Assembly (NCBI GenBank): GCA_964036045.1
Contig: OZ038380.1
Location: forward strand, 121,972,899 to 122,036,898
DNA from: Eutreptiella sp. 'Long Island Sound 2002'
Taxonomy: Eukaryota > Euglenozoa > Euglenophyceae > Eutreptiales > Eutreptiaceae
Direction of reading: 5' to 3'
DNA: 64,000 nucleotides
The notes under the pieces are model-generated. The model ran no database searches. It had not been told where the DNA came from and was given only the letters and a program-made list of their open reading frames with translations. The position numbers and the translations under genes were made by a program. Of the stretch, positions 1 through 12,447 are shown piece after piece (the first letter of the stretch is position 1; each line of letters opens with the position of its first letter).

Positions 1-842
1 TGAGCAGGCCTGCCAGTCCCTTAAGAAGGCTCAGCAGGCTGTCCGGGAGGGGTTGGGGGGGAAGACGCAGGGGGGGCAGGAGGTGAAGAGCAGGGTGGGA
101 AAGCTGCGGGCAGCAGCTACTGCCCAGCAGGGAAGGGTAGAGGATCTGCTGGGGCAGATGCGGGGGGCTTGGGAGGAGGCAAAAAAATGCCGCCTCCTTA
201 AGGCCCCCCTCCCCAAGATACCCCCCAGCACCCTCCCCCCCTTTGGGAAATGGGAGGTGACAGGGGGACACCAGAAAGAGCTACTGCATGGGGTGGTTTT
301 CGCAGGGCATCCTGTGGGTTGGGATGTGTACGACCTTGCAGCCACGACTGTTTCAAGGTCGTCCACCCGTAAGCTGAGGGACAGGGGAGTTTCGGTGAGG
401 AGGCACACCGCCCCCGACTCCTGCAACCGCCACAACTGCATGTATGTGGCGGTTAAGATAATTTTGTGGCACATGAGCCACCCTGTCAGTGTTTGGGACA
501 CCCCCCCCCCCCGCCCTGAGCCATTTTGCCATGTCGGGGCGCCAGTGCCAGGAGTTGCCGGACAAAACTCTGGCATGGGCCCAGGTGAAAGGGAACTGGA
601 AGTGCGGCCGCACTGGCTCGGGCCCTGAGGCCCTGAAGGAGATGAAAGAAGTCTCCGGGCAGTTGGCCCCGGTTGGGGGGGGCAAAGGGCCTGTCCCCTT
701 TGCCCCCCTCTCCGGCAACATGGTGCCCATTGTGGTACTTTTCTGCATCGCGAACCCATATTCTGGCCCTGCTATCCCTGGAGTGGGTAAGGGGAAAGGG
801 AATGGGAAGGGGGAGGGGAAGGGGGGGGGTGAAGGGGGGGGG

Positions 843-1058
843 TGATTCGGACTCTTCAGACTCTGCCCCAGAGATTGCAGTGGGTAAAGGGAAGGGGAAG
901 GAGAAGGGTAAGAGTGAGGGGAAGGGGAAGGGGGGGGTGAAGGGGGGGGGTGATTCAGAGTCTCCAGACTCTGCCCCGGAGATTGCAGTGGGTAAGGGGA
1001 AGGGGAAGGAGAAGGGTAAGGGTAAGGGGAAGGGGAAGGGGAAGGGGAAGGAGGAGGT
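843..1058 (+). repeat. tandem 108-bp coding repeat (acidic Ser plus Lys/Gly)
   Basis: Two copies of a 108-bp unit, starting at the GATTC of 843 and of 951. Each encodes an acidic Ser-rich stretch (motif SAPEIAVGKGKGKEKGK) followed by GGGAAGGGG-type Lys/Gly codons. A diverged acidic third unit follows at 1061. The G runs between units are where the reading frame changes. Confidence 0.75.
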
Positions 1059-2853
1059 GGTTTCAGACTCTGAGCCATCTGACTCAGACGTGCGGATTTC
1101 CTCGACAGGGGTGAGGAGAGGGCAGGTGGCCCCTGAGTCATCTGACTCAGATTCCCAGGGGCCTCTTTCCTCCACAGGCGTGAAGAGAGGGCGGGCGGCC
1201 CCTGATCTTGGTGCCCCTGCAGGTAAGAGGAGGAAGAAGACCAGCCGCAGCCCATATGTAGGCTGGAGTGGCACAGGGCAGGGCACAGACCAGGGATCAC
1301 TGCCCCTTTCCAAAGTCACACGGGTCAGGACTGTCCTTGACTATGTGAAGGGGACTGCCCACCAGACTGCCCACCAGTGATTGCGAGTGGCTACCCAAAC
1401 GTGCAGAGGCCTTACAAGCCCTGCCTTCTTGTAAATTTAAGCAACGTATGAAGTATGCTGGTGCAGTGTACAACACCACCCTGCAGATAAGGCTCGGGGC
1501 AATCACTGCCCATCACCACCATTTTTGGTCTGAGTGCGAGCAAGGGGTTGTGTGGCGTGTCCCTGGGTGGATAAGGATCGGGGGGAGAACTCTTTTTGCA
1601 CAAAGGGGGATGTCTCAATGGTGTGTGTGGGTCCCAAAACCTGGAAGAGGTATATATTGTGCAACCTATATTGCACAACACCAAAGGAGCAGCCTCCAGG
1701 ATCCTGGGTGTCATAGGTCGGACACTACCAGCGCCCCACAACCATGACCTGCTCCAGGTCGTAGCACATGTGGCAAGGAGGTATGATCCTGGGTCTTTGC
1801 CACCTGATAGCAGGCAGCACATGTGTCACGCACGAGGTAGATTCCAGGCGGGCATTAGCCTCACAGGTTGCGAGGCCCGCACAGTCATGGGCAGACTAGC
1901 AGGGGGTATGGTGCTCCCCCTGCCTTTCCATTCCTTGGTGGTGGCATTTTGCCACATGGTGCATCCATGCTATGGTTGTAATAACCTGGCAACTGTCACA
2001 TGGCAAGCTATGGGGATGAGGTACACATATATTGTGCACATCATCGCCGGGTTTGCTGCAGAAGGTTGCACTGCAACCTTATATATGCATGGGTGGTCCC
2101 ACACATGGTTTAATCCACGGACACCTCTGGTGTGTTCCGATGAGGCCGGCAAGCGGGATCTCAGGGTGGCCAAGAGATATGCCCCCGTCACTAGTACCAG
2201 GCAAGATGCCAGGATTAGTGAAAGATTGAAGCATGAGCTGTATCAAAGGTTCGTGCAGAAAAAGAGGAAGATCCCCTGTGCCAAAATGTGGGCGCCCGTG
2301 CAACGAAATGTTGATCTAGAGGCGGGTCATGGTTGCTGCCAATGCTGTGTGGCATGTGGTCTTCGAACGCCTCTTGGAGCATTTGCTGCATTTCCAGGAT
2401 GGAGGTGGTTGCTCCCTATATAAGCACCCAGACACCTGTTCGGTCAAATGCACCTTTCCAGGTGCAAATCCCGAGAGTGATGTGGTATGTGTGTGTTGGA
2501 CCTGTGGCTCAAAGCGTGGTGTCCGTCAATGGGTACCACACAACAGGGAAGCAGCCCAAACTTGGTTTGAGGAGCTGTGCCACATTTAAGTGCTGTGCTG
2601 CACGCTGTAAGGCGCCGAAGGACAAGGGAAAGGGTAAGGGACGTGTGGGGCCCATCCCTCAAAGCAGAGTTTCTAACCTTGCGGCAGTTGATATTGTACC
2701 CCCTTCGGAGGGCGAGGACAGTGGTGCTTCATTTCAAGGTCCTACGGGTCTGAACGAGCAGCAGCGTGTTCAACCCATGAGACGTACGAAGTTGGCGCGT
2801 GTACCCATTGTTGATAGCGACATTGAGCAGCAACTTGTGTGCCCTCGTGGTAG

Positions 2854-2869
2854 TGGCAGTAGCAGCAGT

Positions 2870-2901
<32 letters not shown>

Positions 2902-2914
2902 CAGTGATAGTGGG
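2854..2914 (+). repeat. AGC/AGT trinucleotide run encoding poly-Ser
   Basis: An imperfect (AGC)n microsatellite within the last piece of the first gene. It encodes a serine run of more than 15 residues. Confidence 0.8.
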
Positions 2915-3145
2915 AGCAGTAGCAGTCCTCAGGATAATGATTCGGATGATGATGCTGTGCACCTATCTGGTGCCTCCACAGTAAGTGCCTCAGGTTCTTC
3001 CTCAGCATCCAGTGACAACCCTGAAGCGCAACCTCAACCCAAGAAGTATCGCTGTGTGGTAGTGGATGTGGATGCCATGTCAAGCGATGGCTGTCCTGTG
3101 CAGATGCTCAGCGAAGGAGAGTACAGCTTTCACAGTTCAAGCTGA

Positions 3146-4409
3146 AATGAACACGCAAGCCACTGAGCATTCACATTTCAAGCGTAAATGAACGGTCATG
3201 CTCGTCTTTTTGTGTGTTTCTTTGCTGAGTTGTGGGATTTGGGAACCAAGAACGGTGTAGTTCATCGTACAAAAAACCGATGGAAGAACGCCTGGAAGTT
3301 TTTGAAATCCCTCGGAAAGATGCTTGGAAGTTTTGGCAGCCAGATCAGGTTCCAAAACGCAACCGATATCGGTAGGAATGTTCCATGGGCTTCCCAGCCG
3401 ACCGTGCTGGGGGAGGAAGAGTTCCCAGAAGTCAGAATGCTCCGAGGAGCCCCGCCGTACCTTGCACCACAGCGAGAAGAAGCCACCATACACCCAGCCA
3501 CTGCCAGCCAAACAAATCCACATTCCAAAAAGCGGGGCAGCGCGCAAGTTAAAGGCCACCGGAGGACACGAAGCGGAGCCCATGGAACCAAAAGGAAAGT
3601 GGTAGCCCCCATCAACCTTGCGAGAGGTGAGGGCCGTCATTAACAGGATCTACAAGAAAAGCTGGGCAACGCGCATCGCGAAGGTGGCCGGAATCGGCCA
3701 CGAGGACTTAAGTACAAGTGGCCGGCGCTGGCAGTGAACTTCACGCTAATTCAAGCCCTTTTTCCTTCTTTATGGTTTGAGTGGCCAACTGCATCGCGGT
3801 TCATGTGTACATTTCATGTCCATGTTTGGCAAGAGGCATTGAGCCTTTAAGTCATTGAGTCACTATATATTGTCACATATATTCGCCGTGCGCAGGCATC
3901 GGTTCAAAGTTGGGAAAGGTGTTTCTGAAATTTCGCATTGCGGCGGTTTGCCCATCGAAACGTTGTACATACACGAGCCATTTCCCCTCAACCATGTGAC
4001 TTGCACAAAGCGGCGCGACGGATTGAGGTTGGAGACTACACACATTCCGGTGTTCATATTTGTAAGTATCACGCACGCACAACGCAAAGTATTGCCGTGA
4101 AGGGAAATTTTTTTGGAGAGTACATGCAAGAACACAAAAGCACACCGGGCCCCGGTAACACTCTGCTTCTTCGCGCATGCCCTTTGCTCCATGCTCCGCC
4201 TGTGCCATGTTGTCGGTCTCCGCTCCTCCACGTAAGGCTTGTCCTCGCCAACGCCGTGCGATGCAAGAGAACGGGGTGTGTCTTGCTGGTCTGTGCCTTC
4301 AAAACACATTTCAAACACGGTACGCAACATGGCAGGGCACCCGAGTTCATACCTCAACAGTGCAATGGACACCATATGTATGTAACGACGAGTCAAAAAT
4401 GACATGCCG
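3146..4409. other. no gene recognised
   Basis: About 1.26 kb after the first gene. Short open frames exist on both strands (for example 3188-3643 plus and 3863-4405 minus), but none shows a motif or a convincing composition. I see no repeat shared with the rest of the window. Confidence 0.4.
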
Positions 4410-5040
4410 CCCGTCTGCCCTGGTTGTTAACCTCTCATTTGCCGTCTTGCTCCGGTGCCCTTCGGTGAATTCATATCATTTGTCAAACATGGTTGGTGAT
4501 CCACTATCCTTCTCTTGGCGGCAAGCAATACGGCATGAGTTCACGTAATTTGGCGATTGGATATAGGGTCAATCGTTGGTCAAGGTTGGGGATTCTCACT
4601 TCGTGTGCATAAATGCTCTCCAGGGTCATGGCTAGGTGAAACTCTCCCTCCATATGCATGCTCTCGGGATTGGGTTTTGGTGTGTTTCTGCCCTGGGTCA
4701 TGGATTGATTAGGCTCTCCCTCCTGGGCCCTTGATTGGTTCGGTTCTCTCTCCGGGCATGGATTGGGGTGGGACCATCTCTCTCAAGCCATGGATTTGGG
4801 CAGGACCATCTCTATTCGATGCAGGACTACTTCTCTTTGGGATGGGACAATCTCACATGGATGTGCTCACATTGGACCCGCGATACCTCTCTTGGTGCAC
4901 TCACTCTGCGGGCCGGGTTCAGGTCTCTACATGTGACCCCGGGCGTCTGCTTATCTAATCTTCTTACCCAATCCCTCTCCAAGTAGCATGCCTTGAATTG
5001 GTTCGGTGTCACACAAACATGCAAATAGGCAATTTTGATT
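4410..5040 (+). repeat. dispersed repeat module R1, copy 1
   Basis: Strongly similar, in the same orientation, to 51718-52385. It contains CT-rich direct repeats of the type CTCTCCCTCCTGGG...GGATTG (about 4690-4830) and sits beside module R2. No coding function seen; perhaps LTR- or MITE-like. Confidence 0.65.
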
Positions 5041-5085
5041 TCACGTCTTCATGTGTGCACGGTTTTTAATCATCATGATGATTGT

Positions 5086-5830
5086 GTTTGCCTATGCCAT
5101 CGGATCCCATGCAATTTAGGCACCAATCGATGGGACCGAGTGGCATCCCCAAGGATATGAGGGCATGACACACATGTTGTGTGTTGGCTTCTCTACTCAT
5201 GTCTTTGGTTCGCGACACTCTGACCCGGGGGAGCCCAGCAATTGGTATGTAGCATACACTACACATGTGAGGTTTGGTGGGCTGGCCCTTCTTGATGTCT
5301 TCTTTGCAAGCAGCAAGTAAACCCGCCAAGCCTATTCACTTGCTGGCCATGGTGTATGATATTGCTGAGTGACGGCCAAGCGACGTCCGGTATGAAGTAC
5401 CGAGGCATTGCCATCATGACGATATATATGTCACACATGCCAGAGGTCAGGTAGTGTTTGCCATTGCCGTGAGGTCACTCTCCCGACTCATATTTAGTGA
5501 TCCTCATTGTAAGTTCTTCATATGTGCACATTGGTGACTCGGGAGGGTGGGCAAGTCATGTATGTGGCCATGCTGTACTTTGTGTTCATGGAGGCCATGG
5601 TGTCATGGTTGATCAACGGTGAGAAGATTCCTTATGTTTGGAACCCATGTTGTTTACTCAATTTTACAATCTCATGGTCACAGGTAAGGATGGGCCATGT
5701 GGACCCACGCTTCGCGAGGAATCCAATGATGCCTTTGTGTTTTATATGCTTTTCTTTGTGTGTTGCTACACACTTAATGGACCGTATCGATATCATTGTG
5801 TCATGCACCATCATTTGTGAACCAATGAGT
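5086..5830 (+). repeat. dispersed repeat module R2, copy 1
   Basis: Matches the reverse complement of about 52440-53165, while neighbouring R1 matches its own partner in the direct sense. Relative to R1, the two R2 copies are therefore inverted. Non-coding in appearance. Confidence 0.65.
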
Positions 5831-6267
5831 CTTCTCAGGCCGTTGTATCGGGAGTGTGTGGGCATGGCGTCATACGTCTAAAACTGAACGCATGGTTCGA
5901 GTGTGCATGGTCTATAAATCGATTCTTGGAGTAGGGATGCAACATCGTCCTCGGTAATCGCATATCTTATTCCAGGGCTTCATTGCCATTTCTACTTCTC
6001 AACTCCTTTGCCCGACATTGTCATTGTTTGTTCCCTCCTCCATGACTTTCATGTACTGATGGACCCAAGTGCCTCCGTCCTCAACACTTCCCTCAATTTG
6101 AATTGGTGTATCACGTATTTGAACTTCCATTGCCAAGGGTTGCCCAGGGGTGTGTTTGTGGGGTTTTTCTTTCGAATTTGGAAATTGGTGATTGGTGAGT
6201 ATGGAAGCATTGGTGAGATCTAGGACAATGGGTGTCACGGTGAAGAAGGTGGAAGGATCGAAAATAG
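5831..6267. other. no gene recognised
   Basis: About 440 bp between module R2 and the LTR start. No motif, no convincing reading frame, and no polypurine tract before the LTR, as expected upstream of a 5' LTR. Confidence 0.4.
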
Positions 6268-8429
6268 TGTAAAGCTTAGGGCATAGCCATGTGAAGATTC
6301 CATGTTTGTTGCCCATTTCTCCTTTGCACACTCATGTTGCTTCTTTTGTGCCATTTCAGGTGTAAATTCTTATGTGATCTCAGCTTTTGATTCCAATCCC
6401 AGATTTTGATCCCATAAATTAAATCCGACCGCAGATTTCAGTTTTGTTTTTGCATTTGTGATGTTGCATTGATTTTTATCTATTCTGCGGGTCGCCAGCA
6501 TTTGTTCTAACATTATTTGGGTTTCCGATTCGTCGATTGGCTGCTGCTGTGTGTGTGTGCGCGCCGTTGTTGGTCGCGCTGTAATGCAGGCCAGCCAGTC
6601 GAATACCCTTCTAGTTTGGTGCTAACAGTGTTAGCTCTATCCTGTCTCCAAAATGGATACTGATCAGAAGCTAGGGCGACTCCAGTGGAAGATAGAAGGC
6701 CCGGAATTGCGATCTGGCTAAACACTAGTGTGGTGCCTCCGCCCACAACGGCTGTTGCCGTTGGGGGCATCACTGCACTTGAGAGGAGAATGGTACACGT
6801 TAATGGGCGCATCTGCTTCGGCTTTGCCACGCCTACGTGTATGGGGGATCACGAGTCCCTGGAAGCTGGAGGAGTCCTGGTGGAAGAGCAGTGGAGGTGG
6901 AAGTGGCTGAGGTAGGCACACTGCTGGTCGTGGGAGACATTGGCTGTTGCCTTGCAATTGGCTTCCATTGGGGTGCCACACCATATTTGGTTTTGAGGTC
7001 TCATGCATTGATTCTAACAGTTGACATTGCATGGTGTGACTCAAAACTGGTGGTGCCCATGATTCCACGGTCAAGGTGAACATATGGTGTCTCCTCTCCC
7101 CAAGGTGGATTTGGTGCTTTCCCTCGACCTCCTTCTCTCTCCCATATCGTCTCTCTCCTCAAGAGGTAAATTGAGCATTCCATGTGCCATGTGACCGTTG
7201 TCTTTGATCATTTGAGACTCTTTGGCTCTTTCACCTTTTCTCACGTGCCCGTGGCTTGGGAGTTATCAAATTAAGACATGCCGTGGTTTTGCCGTCTTAT
7301 GATTAGACTCACCGATAGGCATTGGTTGAGCTTTTGCCACTCTCTCTGCAAGTGCATGCATGCTCCCTTGGGTCAGAGCTAGGCAAAACTCTCTCCCCAT
7401 GCATGCCTTCTCTCATGGTGGATAGGTAAATCTCTCTCAAGGGATTTCGTTGGGGAATATCTCTGCTCGGGCATTGTTAGGCAATGCATGTACTCTCTCC
7501 GGCACTCCGGGATGAAGCCAACTCTTCACTCACGTGCTCTCCTTGGTAGGGATCATCTCTCCATGCACATGCTCTCTTTGGGTGGAGGTTGGGTCCCATG
7601 AGTAGCCCGGGGGCCATTGGCCTATTGTACGCTTCTTTGCCAAGAGGTGGATCTCCATATCAATAGTGTATTGCTCATTTGCTAATTTTGCTTTAGATTA
7701 GTTGTTGTTCCTAAGAGCTAACCGGGTCATATTTTGGTGCCTCTGTTGGTGTATTTACATGCTTCATGTGACTATGTATGTTCATGTGCACTTCCCTCCC
7801 TCATGTTGGTGTAGTCAAGACGTTTGGCGACTCAAGTTTGACTCATTTGCTCTTTGGGGTTGGCCCGACGGCGGTGTCGTTCATTTCTTCCCACTCCTCC
7901 ACCCCCGGTGAGACCATTCATGTCGACAGGTAGAAGTAGTTTGAATTTTGGTTTACACTTATGCATGCAAGACCTTAAGTCCATAGGATGATGCTCGTGC
8001 CTATGAAGTCTCCATTCTTGCATTGCATATGGTCCGAGCGGAAGAGTAGGTTGAGTCTTACTCGCGCTTGTGAATTATTTCTTTTTCTCAAGGGTGGACC
8101 TTTGCCCGTGCTTGTCCCGTGTGGACTAGTAAACCTGTTTGGGACCCGTATTCGCTCCTTTGAGAACCATTGTTGGACCGTTGCTCATTTGTGGAGTTTT
8201 GTGCACCATTGGTGAACTTTTTGTTGGATCATTGTTGGACCGTATTGGATTCTTGGGTCATTTTGTCAATGGGCTTTCAGTTGGAATTGTTTGTGTCATT
8301 GCCGTGCTCTGAGGGACTTGAGTGGGTTGTGAGCTTGGAAGTCTCTGCTGGTTTTATTGGTTGGATATTCGTTTGGTTGGAAATTGGGAAGAATGGAAGA
8401 TTCACTCAGTTCAGGTCACCTTGAGGGCA
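6268..8429 (+). mobile_element. long terminal repeat (2.16 kb), 5' LTR copy
   Basis: Starts with TGTAAA and ends with GGGCA, the TG...CA ends of an LTR. It is homologous along its length to 26031-27231 plus 32226-33229, and a fragment recurs at 51165-51510. A degenerate primer binding site lies 6 bases downstream and gag follows, so this is the 5' LTR of a plus-strand element. It shows the uninterrupted form of the site where the other copy carries an insertion (around 7430). No TATA box or polyadenylation signal was assigned. Confidence 0.7.
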
Positions 8430-8435
8430 AATTGT

Positions 8436-8449
8436 TGGTAGCAGAGGAT
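8436..8449 (+). promoter_or_regulatory. degenerate primer binding site for initiator tRNA-Met
   Basis: TGGTAGCAGAGGAT lies just inside the LTR end. The equivalent site at 33236 reads TGGTATCAGAGGCT, close to the canonical plant-type PBS TGGTATCAGAGC complementary to the 3' end of initiator tRNA-Met. Here one core base is changed (T to G). Confidence 0.6.
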
Positions 8450-8689
8450 TACCCGGGCGGCGGTTTAGCGTACAGCTCTGACACGGGCAGCGGGATAACT
8501 CTCGGAGAGGTTACGGCCATGATTGGCATGATCACAGCAGGCCACAGAAGTCGGGTTCCGACTATGCGACAGGGCATGAGTCGACAGTTGGCACTCCTCT
8601 AGACTTGGCAGTTGGGCTTAGCAGTAGGCAGGGCCAGCCAGCCTACCCATTTGAGGAAGACACCACCATGGATGACCTGGAGAATTTCA

Positions 8690-9812
8690 GAAATCGCGGA
8701 AACTGCCTCGAAATTAAACGTTTGTAGATGGTTCAACGCACCCGTCAGCTGCTCAACCTGCGCCGGCGAGGTTGATGAATCATGAGTCTCCGGTGTCAAC
8801 TCATGAATCAGAATCCTTTGGCTGCCTCAACGAATTGATTCACCATCCAAATCCTCTTAAAGCATCGGTATCCCCATGGTGCGGATTCCAAGCGCTCTCT
8901 CGCGAGCTTGAACTCCATGCACGGGGAGTACAAGTAGATGGGTCAGCTTTTACGGCGCGACCAGAGGCTTTGGTACAATTGATGAACGAGGTAAACAACG
9001 AGGTGCAGGACGAGAGGTCCCAGTTGGACTCCAAGAGAGGGGAAATGCAATCGACGTTAGCACAAGGGACTGCAGCCGCTTTGGAATATCGCAAAGTAGC
9101 TGAAGCTCTTAAGGCGAAGGTGGACAATTCTCGCCAAGTGTGGGAGCAAGCCACCAATGAGTTGAAACGGAAACTCGAGGGAGTGTTGAATGAAGTAACT
9201 GGGTTGAGTTCACACCGGACCCTGTTGGACAAATCGGTTAAGGACTTGAAGGGTTTGGAAGGCAAGGTGTTGAATTGTGACGGGTCACCACCAACAAGGC
9301 CGAGGTAATCCGGCGGATCTGTCTCGACTTTGAGGATATCCAAAAGCGAGTGCATGGTGTGGAAGCAATTGTGGAAAGCCACAAGGCATCAATTTCCCAG
9401 CTTATCAATCGGGTACACAACTTTGAGCACCCTGCTGTTTCGTCAACATCCACAGGGGAAGTTGAAGAGGCGAAAGTGCTCGCAACGGAGGTGCGACGCA
9501 TAGCGGCAGGCCTAGAGATCACCAGTGCACAAGTGCGTACGCTCACGGGCCAAATGCACCATTGGGGAAATGTCCCCAAGCCAGAATTGGCCAAGACTGA
9601 GGCCGTGGAGTTACAGGTGGATTGCCCATGAACCGGTTGGAACAAAATGAGCATGAGATACATGCGCTCAGGGAAGAGATCCGGACCCGACTCCATGGCG
9701 GTCCGACCGAAGGGATGCGGCCGGATTCTCATGTCATTGGTGAATTACAAAGAAAATTGGAGTCGTTGAAGAACAAATATCAATTATTGAAGCATGCGGG
9801 TACGCCGCCGGT
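8690..9812 (+). pseudogene. gag-like coiled-coil protein of the LTR element, truncated
   Basis: Pieces at 8772-9308, 9350-9631 and 9622-9812 in three frames match the gag-like protein at 33600-34600 closely (shared stretches VNNEVQD, RRIAA, GQMHHW, KYQLLK). The protein is mostly alpha-helical and charged, with Leu heptads, consistent with a long coiled coil. Frame changes near 9282 and 9617 are small deletions relative to the other copy. Similarity stops abruptly at about 9812, where unrelated Ala-rich sequence begins. Role as a structural (capsid-region) protein is inferred from its place just after LTR and PBS; no zinc knuckle is present in this piece. Confidence 0.6.
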
Positions 9813-10180
9813 GAATCCAGCAGCACGAAGTGAAGTCCATTGCGAACGACGTGCACTCCGCTGTGCAGGCGGACAAAGTCCTGCGTGGAACGCGGGCCGT
9901 GCTGGACTCTCTCCAGGTGGGGATTGGGTCAGTATGACGAGCTGCCGACGGAGGCACCCAAAAGGCCGACGCCGCAACGGAAACTGCCGAAGGTGCCCGG
10001 GCGAAGGCGTCCGTCGCCGCCGCCGAGGCCGCGGGGGCGTTGCAAGTGGCCAGCCAAGCCGCTGCAAGCGCCAAAGCAGCCGGCACCAACGCCGAGGAGG
10101 CTGCAGCGGCAGCACAATGCGCCGAGCTGACCGCCGCCCGCGTGAATGACAACATCGAGGAGGCCGCAGCCGCAGCCTGA
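9813..10180 (+). pseudogene. Ala-rich helical protein fragment fused to truncated gag
   Basis: Read from about 9829, the plus strand gives an Ala/Glu/Lys-rich sequence with repeated ASAKAAGTNAEEAAAAAQ-like stretches, interrupted by TGA near 9940 and ended by TGA near 10178. GC content jumps at the junction with the gag fragment. It resembles in style, not in detail, the minus-strand coiled-coil piece at 13543-15004. Probably a fragment of another retroelement's gag-like protein; function unknown. Confidence 0.4.
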
Positions 10181-12447
10181 CGCGCCGGGGCACCCGCCGC
10201 CTGCGCCACCGAGACAAACATCAATGCAGTGACCAGCCTCCACCACGCTGGGCTCTGCATGCCAGCTGGCGTCGCATGCAGCATTGTACTTCAACAGCAG
10301 CCATGTTATACCCATTTTTACGTGGAGAGGGGAACTGGAAACAAACACAAAATCGCAAATGGTGCACTCGTAAACGGGATGCAAGAGCAACAACAATCAA
10401 ACATTGCAATTGATATTTAATAATAAAAACCCCAACCAAAAAATTATCAAAATCCACAGAATCCCTACAAATCTCGCTGTCTGCGACTGTGGCAATAGCA
10501 TTGGCGACGTGCAAAAGGAGCGACCGCCGCCAGGGCCTGCAGCCCTGTCCTAGTTGCCCAGGCCAGCCTATTACACTGAGTACCGCTCCACCCCCCTCCT
10601 TAGAGCAAACCACGGGGGCAGGGGCTCAATCACACCCAAGCATGGCAGCGGGTACCAAGGACAGCCGTTGGGGGGGCTTCCTCCTCAGGCACATACTTGT
10701 GTCATGATGTCCAAATGACCCCAAAATCCCACACAAACGGTCCTAATTTCCCAAAATATCATGAAAATCGTCAAGAATCGAGAAGTACAGCCTGTAGATG
10801 ACTGTAAATGATGGTAAAATATCAAGTATCCAATTCCGGGTCCCGGCTGCGATTGGTTGGGATCCAAAGGACCCGTTAACCCATACCAGGTGCCCCGGGT
10901 GCCAGCTGCGACAGTCACCACCACAGTGGCAGTAGCTTACACGGCCAACATAGGCGTCACGCGACAGCTGAGGTGGTCCCACGGGTGGAGAGCGACCACA
11001 GAGATCGGTCAGGAAGGCCCAGGATTTCCAAGGCCGCAGGCTTGGGGACACTCCCCAAGAGTCTTTCCAAGGGCGCACCATGTCCATATCCACGACGCGA
11101 GTGCTGAATGGTAGAGCCGCACAGACACCTCCATAAGGGACCAGGCATCAAGGCCGTCTTCTCCCTCGCCCCGTATCCACGAAGGCCATGCATGGGGCAG
11201 TCCCCATGGAGTCTGGGCGGAGGCGTCGACTCCTCAAAACCACCAGTTCCCAGGCAGGCTCACCTAGGTCAGGACAGTGAAGGTCACCACCCGTCTGCGG
11301 AGGCAAGTCCGTAGGCTCACACTGGGACTGACAGTGGCGGACCTGTGGGAGTTCGCTTCAGGCAAATGGGCTTTCAGCCTGGCTCCTTCAGGATCTCAGC
11401 CACAGGCACAGTCCACAACACACCGTATCACAGGCACAATCTGTACTTAGGTACCGATTCAGACTGGACCATATGTAAAAGAATGTACATGGTGAGCATG
11501 CCAGTAGGGGCATGGTCTCCTCTGTACGTCGGTTCGTGTCCGTTATGGGCACAATCTGTGGCCCGGTAGTGGTCCAGACAGGACTGTGTGAACATGCACA
11601 TGGCGTCACCAATTATGATACAGAGTTCCTCAGTTCACAGGCGTATTAAGTAAGAGAAGACAGCAATGGAGGAAGCGCAACCTGGAAAACAGGGCAATAA
11701 CACCGGCATATACGTCAATAGGCATGTAAACACGCTCCATATGGACGCGCAACCAATGCACTGGTCAGGATAACGCATCAGCAGGGGGATTGGGGAAACA
11801 ATTGCCTTAGGGCAAGCAACTCACACACACTCTACCACGATCTGGATCCGTGAAGTTGGCCTCGGACAAGATCACACACACATTCTCAGTGTCAATGGCG
11901 ACGCCACCCGTTGCGAAACGTGGTATGGGCTGCAAAGCCCTCAGGAGCACAGATAAATGAAGGGGTCAGCCACCCCAATGGGCTTCCCAAGGATTCATCA
12001 GGAGGGGGAGTGACAGATGACAGGTGACAGTGGGAGACAGTGCATGGTAGGCCACCCACCCACTTGAGTTCCAACGGATGCAGCAAGCAGGGGTATGGCC
12101 GTTTGCTTCGGCCTCTGATCTTGACACAGGAGGTAGTCCCACCTGGTCTCCTATGCATTCAGCAGGAAGGGGTCAACCACGACAACTCGACCACATATGA
12201 GACAGAGGGAGCAGAACTGCGTCCGCGGAACTCGGCTTCCGGAGGTCGGCATCACGCACAGGCCGAGCTCTGGGCCGAATGGGCGGATTCGGCGCAAGTT
12301 TGTCAGGTTTTTGAAACGTTCCTTGCTTGCTTGCTCTCTCCCAGCTCTGGTGCAATATTGTGCCCGTGGAGTGGTTGAAATGCTGCGCATGTCAAGCAGC
12401 CCCCTAATCAGGTGGTTTGACACAGCCGTTGCGTGTCGGGGCGGTGA
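10181..12447. other. no gene recognised
   Basis: About 2.27 kb with only short unconvincing frames on both strands. I found no motif, no tandem array and no similarity to the other modules of this window. Confidence 0.4.

Larger units (their letters stand above)
2..3145 (+). pseudogene. unrecognised Cys-rich, Lys/Gly-rich and Ser-rich protein gene, frame-broken, 5' end outside window
   Basis: Protein-like sequence runs the whole length but moves through frames 2, 3, 1, 2, 3, 1, 2 (pieces about 2-628, 489-845, 841-1380, 1345-1747, 1596-2423, 2329-2589, 2592-3145). It is open from the first base, so the start is missing. Order seen: a charged helical stretch (2-190), a hydrophobic and Cys/His-containing segment (390-780), two Lys/Gly plus acidic-Ser repeats (843-1058), a Trp/Cys-rich segment (1385-1740), a basic stretch (2190-2290), a Cys cluster (about 2410-2620), then a poly-Ser acidic tail ending in TGA at 3143. 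Most switches lie beside runs such as the C run near 501, the G runs near 832, 1351 and 1605, and TTT near 2586. I do not recognise the family. It could be one large gene with sequencing indels, a gene with short introns, or a pseudogene. Confidence 0.4.

Noticed and set aside
353-1319. Two long minus-strand Pro/Ser-rich frames
   Set aside because: Antisense of the Lys/Gly repeat region; PSPSPSP-type composition is the mirror of GGGAAGGGG codons.
3863-4405. 180-aa minus-strand ORF
   Set aside because: No motif, no codon-like composition; overlaps equal-length frames on both strands.
6487-6560. Promoter assignment within the LTR
   Set aside because: No distinct TATA box and downstream start could be chosen over the AT-rich background.
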